Below are positions 63,252 through 64,000 of a stretch of DNA of 64,000 bases, piece by piece. The stretch's first letter is position 1, and each line of letters opens with the position of its first letter. This stretch comes from Agarophyton chilense (taxonomy: Eukaryota; Rhodophyta; Florideophyceae; Gracilariales; Gracilariaceae), in NCBI GenBank assembly GCA_030374765.1, contig JARGXX010000071.1, forward strand, positions 744,001 through 808,000, read 5' to 3'. The notes under the pieces are model-generated. The model was not told where the DNA came from. It searched no databases and saw only the letters and a list, made by a program, of their open reading frames with translations. The translations under genes and the position numbers were made by a program.

Positions 63252-64000
63252 CTCTTTTCATTTCTCCACGCATCCCGCCGCTGTTTACTTTGCGCTTGCG
63301 CTCCACCTCAATTTCAGTCCACACCCTCCTTGCTTCAAATCGTAACCACTTTCACTTCTTAAATCACTCCCCCTCGTCAATGCGCCTCTGCCCACCCGCC
63401 GCATCGTTGCATCCTCTCCCTCTTTCTCTACAACTCTACTACTCATCTACGTGATCTTGAGCATGTGCGCATCCTCGCCCTATTGTCACCCCGGAACACC
63501 TCTGCACATTACCAAAATCTCACCTCTTTCTCCTACCAAACGCGCGTGTACAGATAACGTCCCTCGTCGACTCTCGCTGCTGCCGATGCGTGTCTATTGT
63601 AATGCTTTCAGCACCTTTTTTTCCATCCACCTTCAAACCGTCCAACGCATCCTCTGTTTGTAAATGCCTCAGCTGTGCACCATATTCAACAGCGTGCCCA
63701 TCGCGCACGTCGCCGCACCCCATGCTCTTTTTTTGCCTACGCTTTTGTCTAGGCTGGAGCGCACTACGGAGCAACTGCACAAAATGTGCTAGAGCCGCGT
63801 GTCAGCGCTCGTCGCGAGAACCCTTTCTGCTTTCTGCTTTCTGCTTTCTGCTTGTAATCAACAATCACTGTCACTGCGTTTCTACGAGCAGTGCGAGAGC
63901 CACAGAGCTGTTGGTCGACCCCTCTCCACCAACGACACACTCCGAACAGTGCGTTGCCAACGCAGCAACACACGCACTCTCACTCACACACACGCCGCCC
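63252..64000. other. Right-end stretch without recognised genes
   Basis: Holds the 3' UTR of the RING-H2 gene and C/T-rich intergenic sequence. A 7-bp tandem repeat TTTCTGC, about four units, lies at 63825-63853. Short ORFs on both strands are not supported. Confidence 0.5.

Overview
The window is nuclear DNA of a eukaryote. The most likely host is a red alga: host genes have few, short GT-AG introns (68-98 bp), the gene complement is plastid- and cyanobacterium-flavoured (plastid-type citramalate synthase, FabI and NFU fragments, a cyanobacterial-type dnaE relic), and compact housekeeping genes sit beside a large nest of chromoviral retrotransposon fossils. The lineage is an inference; no rRNA or diagnostic gene is present.

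Layout. (1) About 1-24,409 is a nested nest of transposable elements. A Ty3/gypsy chromovirus (element E1, minus strand) is split by a second, related copy (E2, plus strand), flanked by a 5-bp duplication GTTCC (4397-4401 and 23911-23915). E2 is itself split between its integrase and its chromodomain by an 11-kb DNA transposon with 39-bp terminal inverted repeats (9139-20128, 2-bp TT duplication). That transposon holds at least five fragments of non-transposon genes (FabI, a mitoribosomal mS34-like protein, NFU, a HOOK-like coiled-coil protein, a DNA methyltransferase), possibly a PhyH-like one, and a Ty1/copia fossil, but no recognisable transposase. A solo LTR lies at 22607-23053. E2 also carries a long open reading frame on the opposite strand between its chromodomain and 3' LTR. 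(2) 24,415-26,371 is a broken dnaE (bacterial DNA polymerase III alpha) whose homology starts right at the end of the nest, so the nest seems to have landed inside it. (3) 26.4-39.2 kb is gene-poor; its only clear gene is a Tnp2-type (CACTA/Plavaka-like) transposase on the minus strand. (4) 39,181-49,187 is a third chromovirus fossil (E3, minus strand) of another LTR family, with an 886-bp solo LTR nested in its right LTR and a near-identical LTR scrap just beyond. (5) 51.7-63.3 kb is a host-gene island: a CNNM/CBS-domain membrane protein (-), nucleoside diphosphate kinase (-, four exons) divergent from a 2-oxoglutarate/malate-type mitochondrial carrier (+, three exons), a plastid-type citramalate synthase (+), two in-frame GC-rich hypothetical ORFs separated by one UGA (-), and a RING-H2 protein (+).

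The host genes do not form one pathway; NDK, the carrier and citramalate synthase are separate metabolic housekeeping functions. The most notable items are the gene-carrying inverted-repeat transposon, the conserved-looking antisense ORF of the chromovirus, a tRNA-like module lacking an anticodon arm inside its LTRs, and the cyanobacterial-type dnaE relic.
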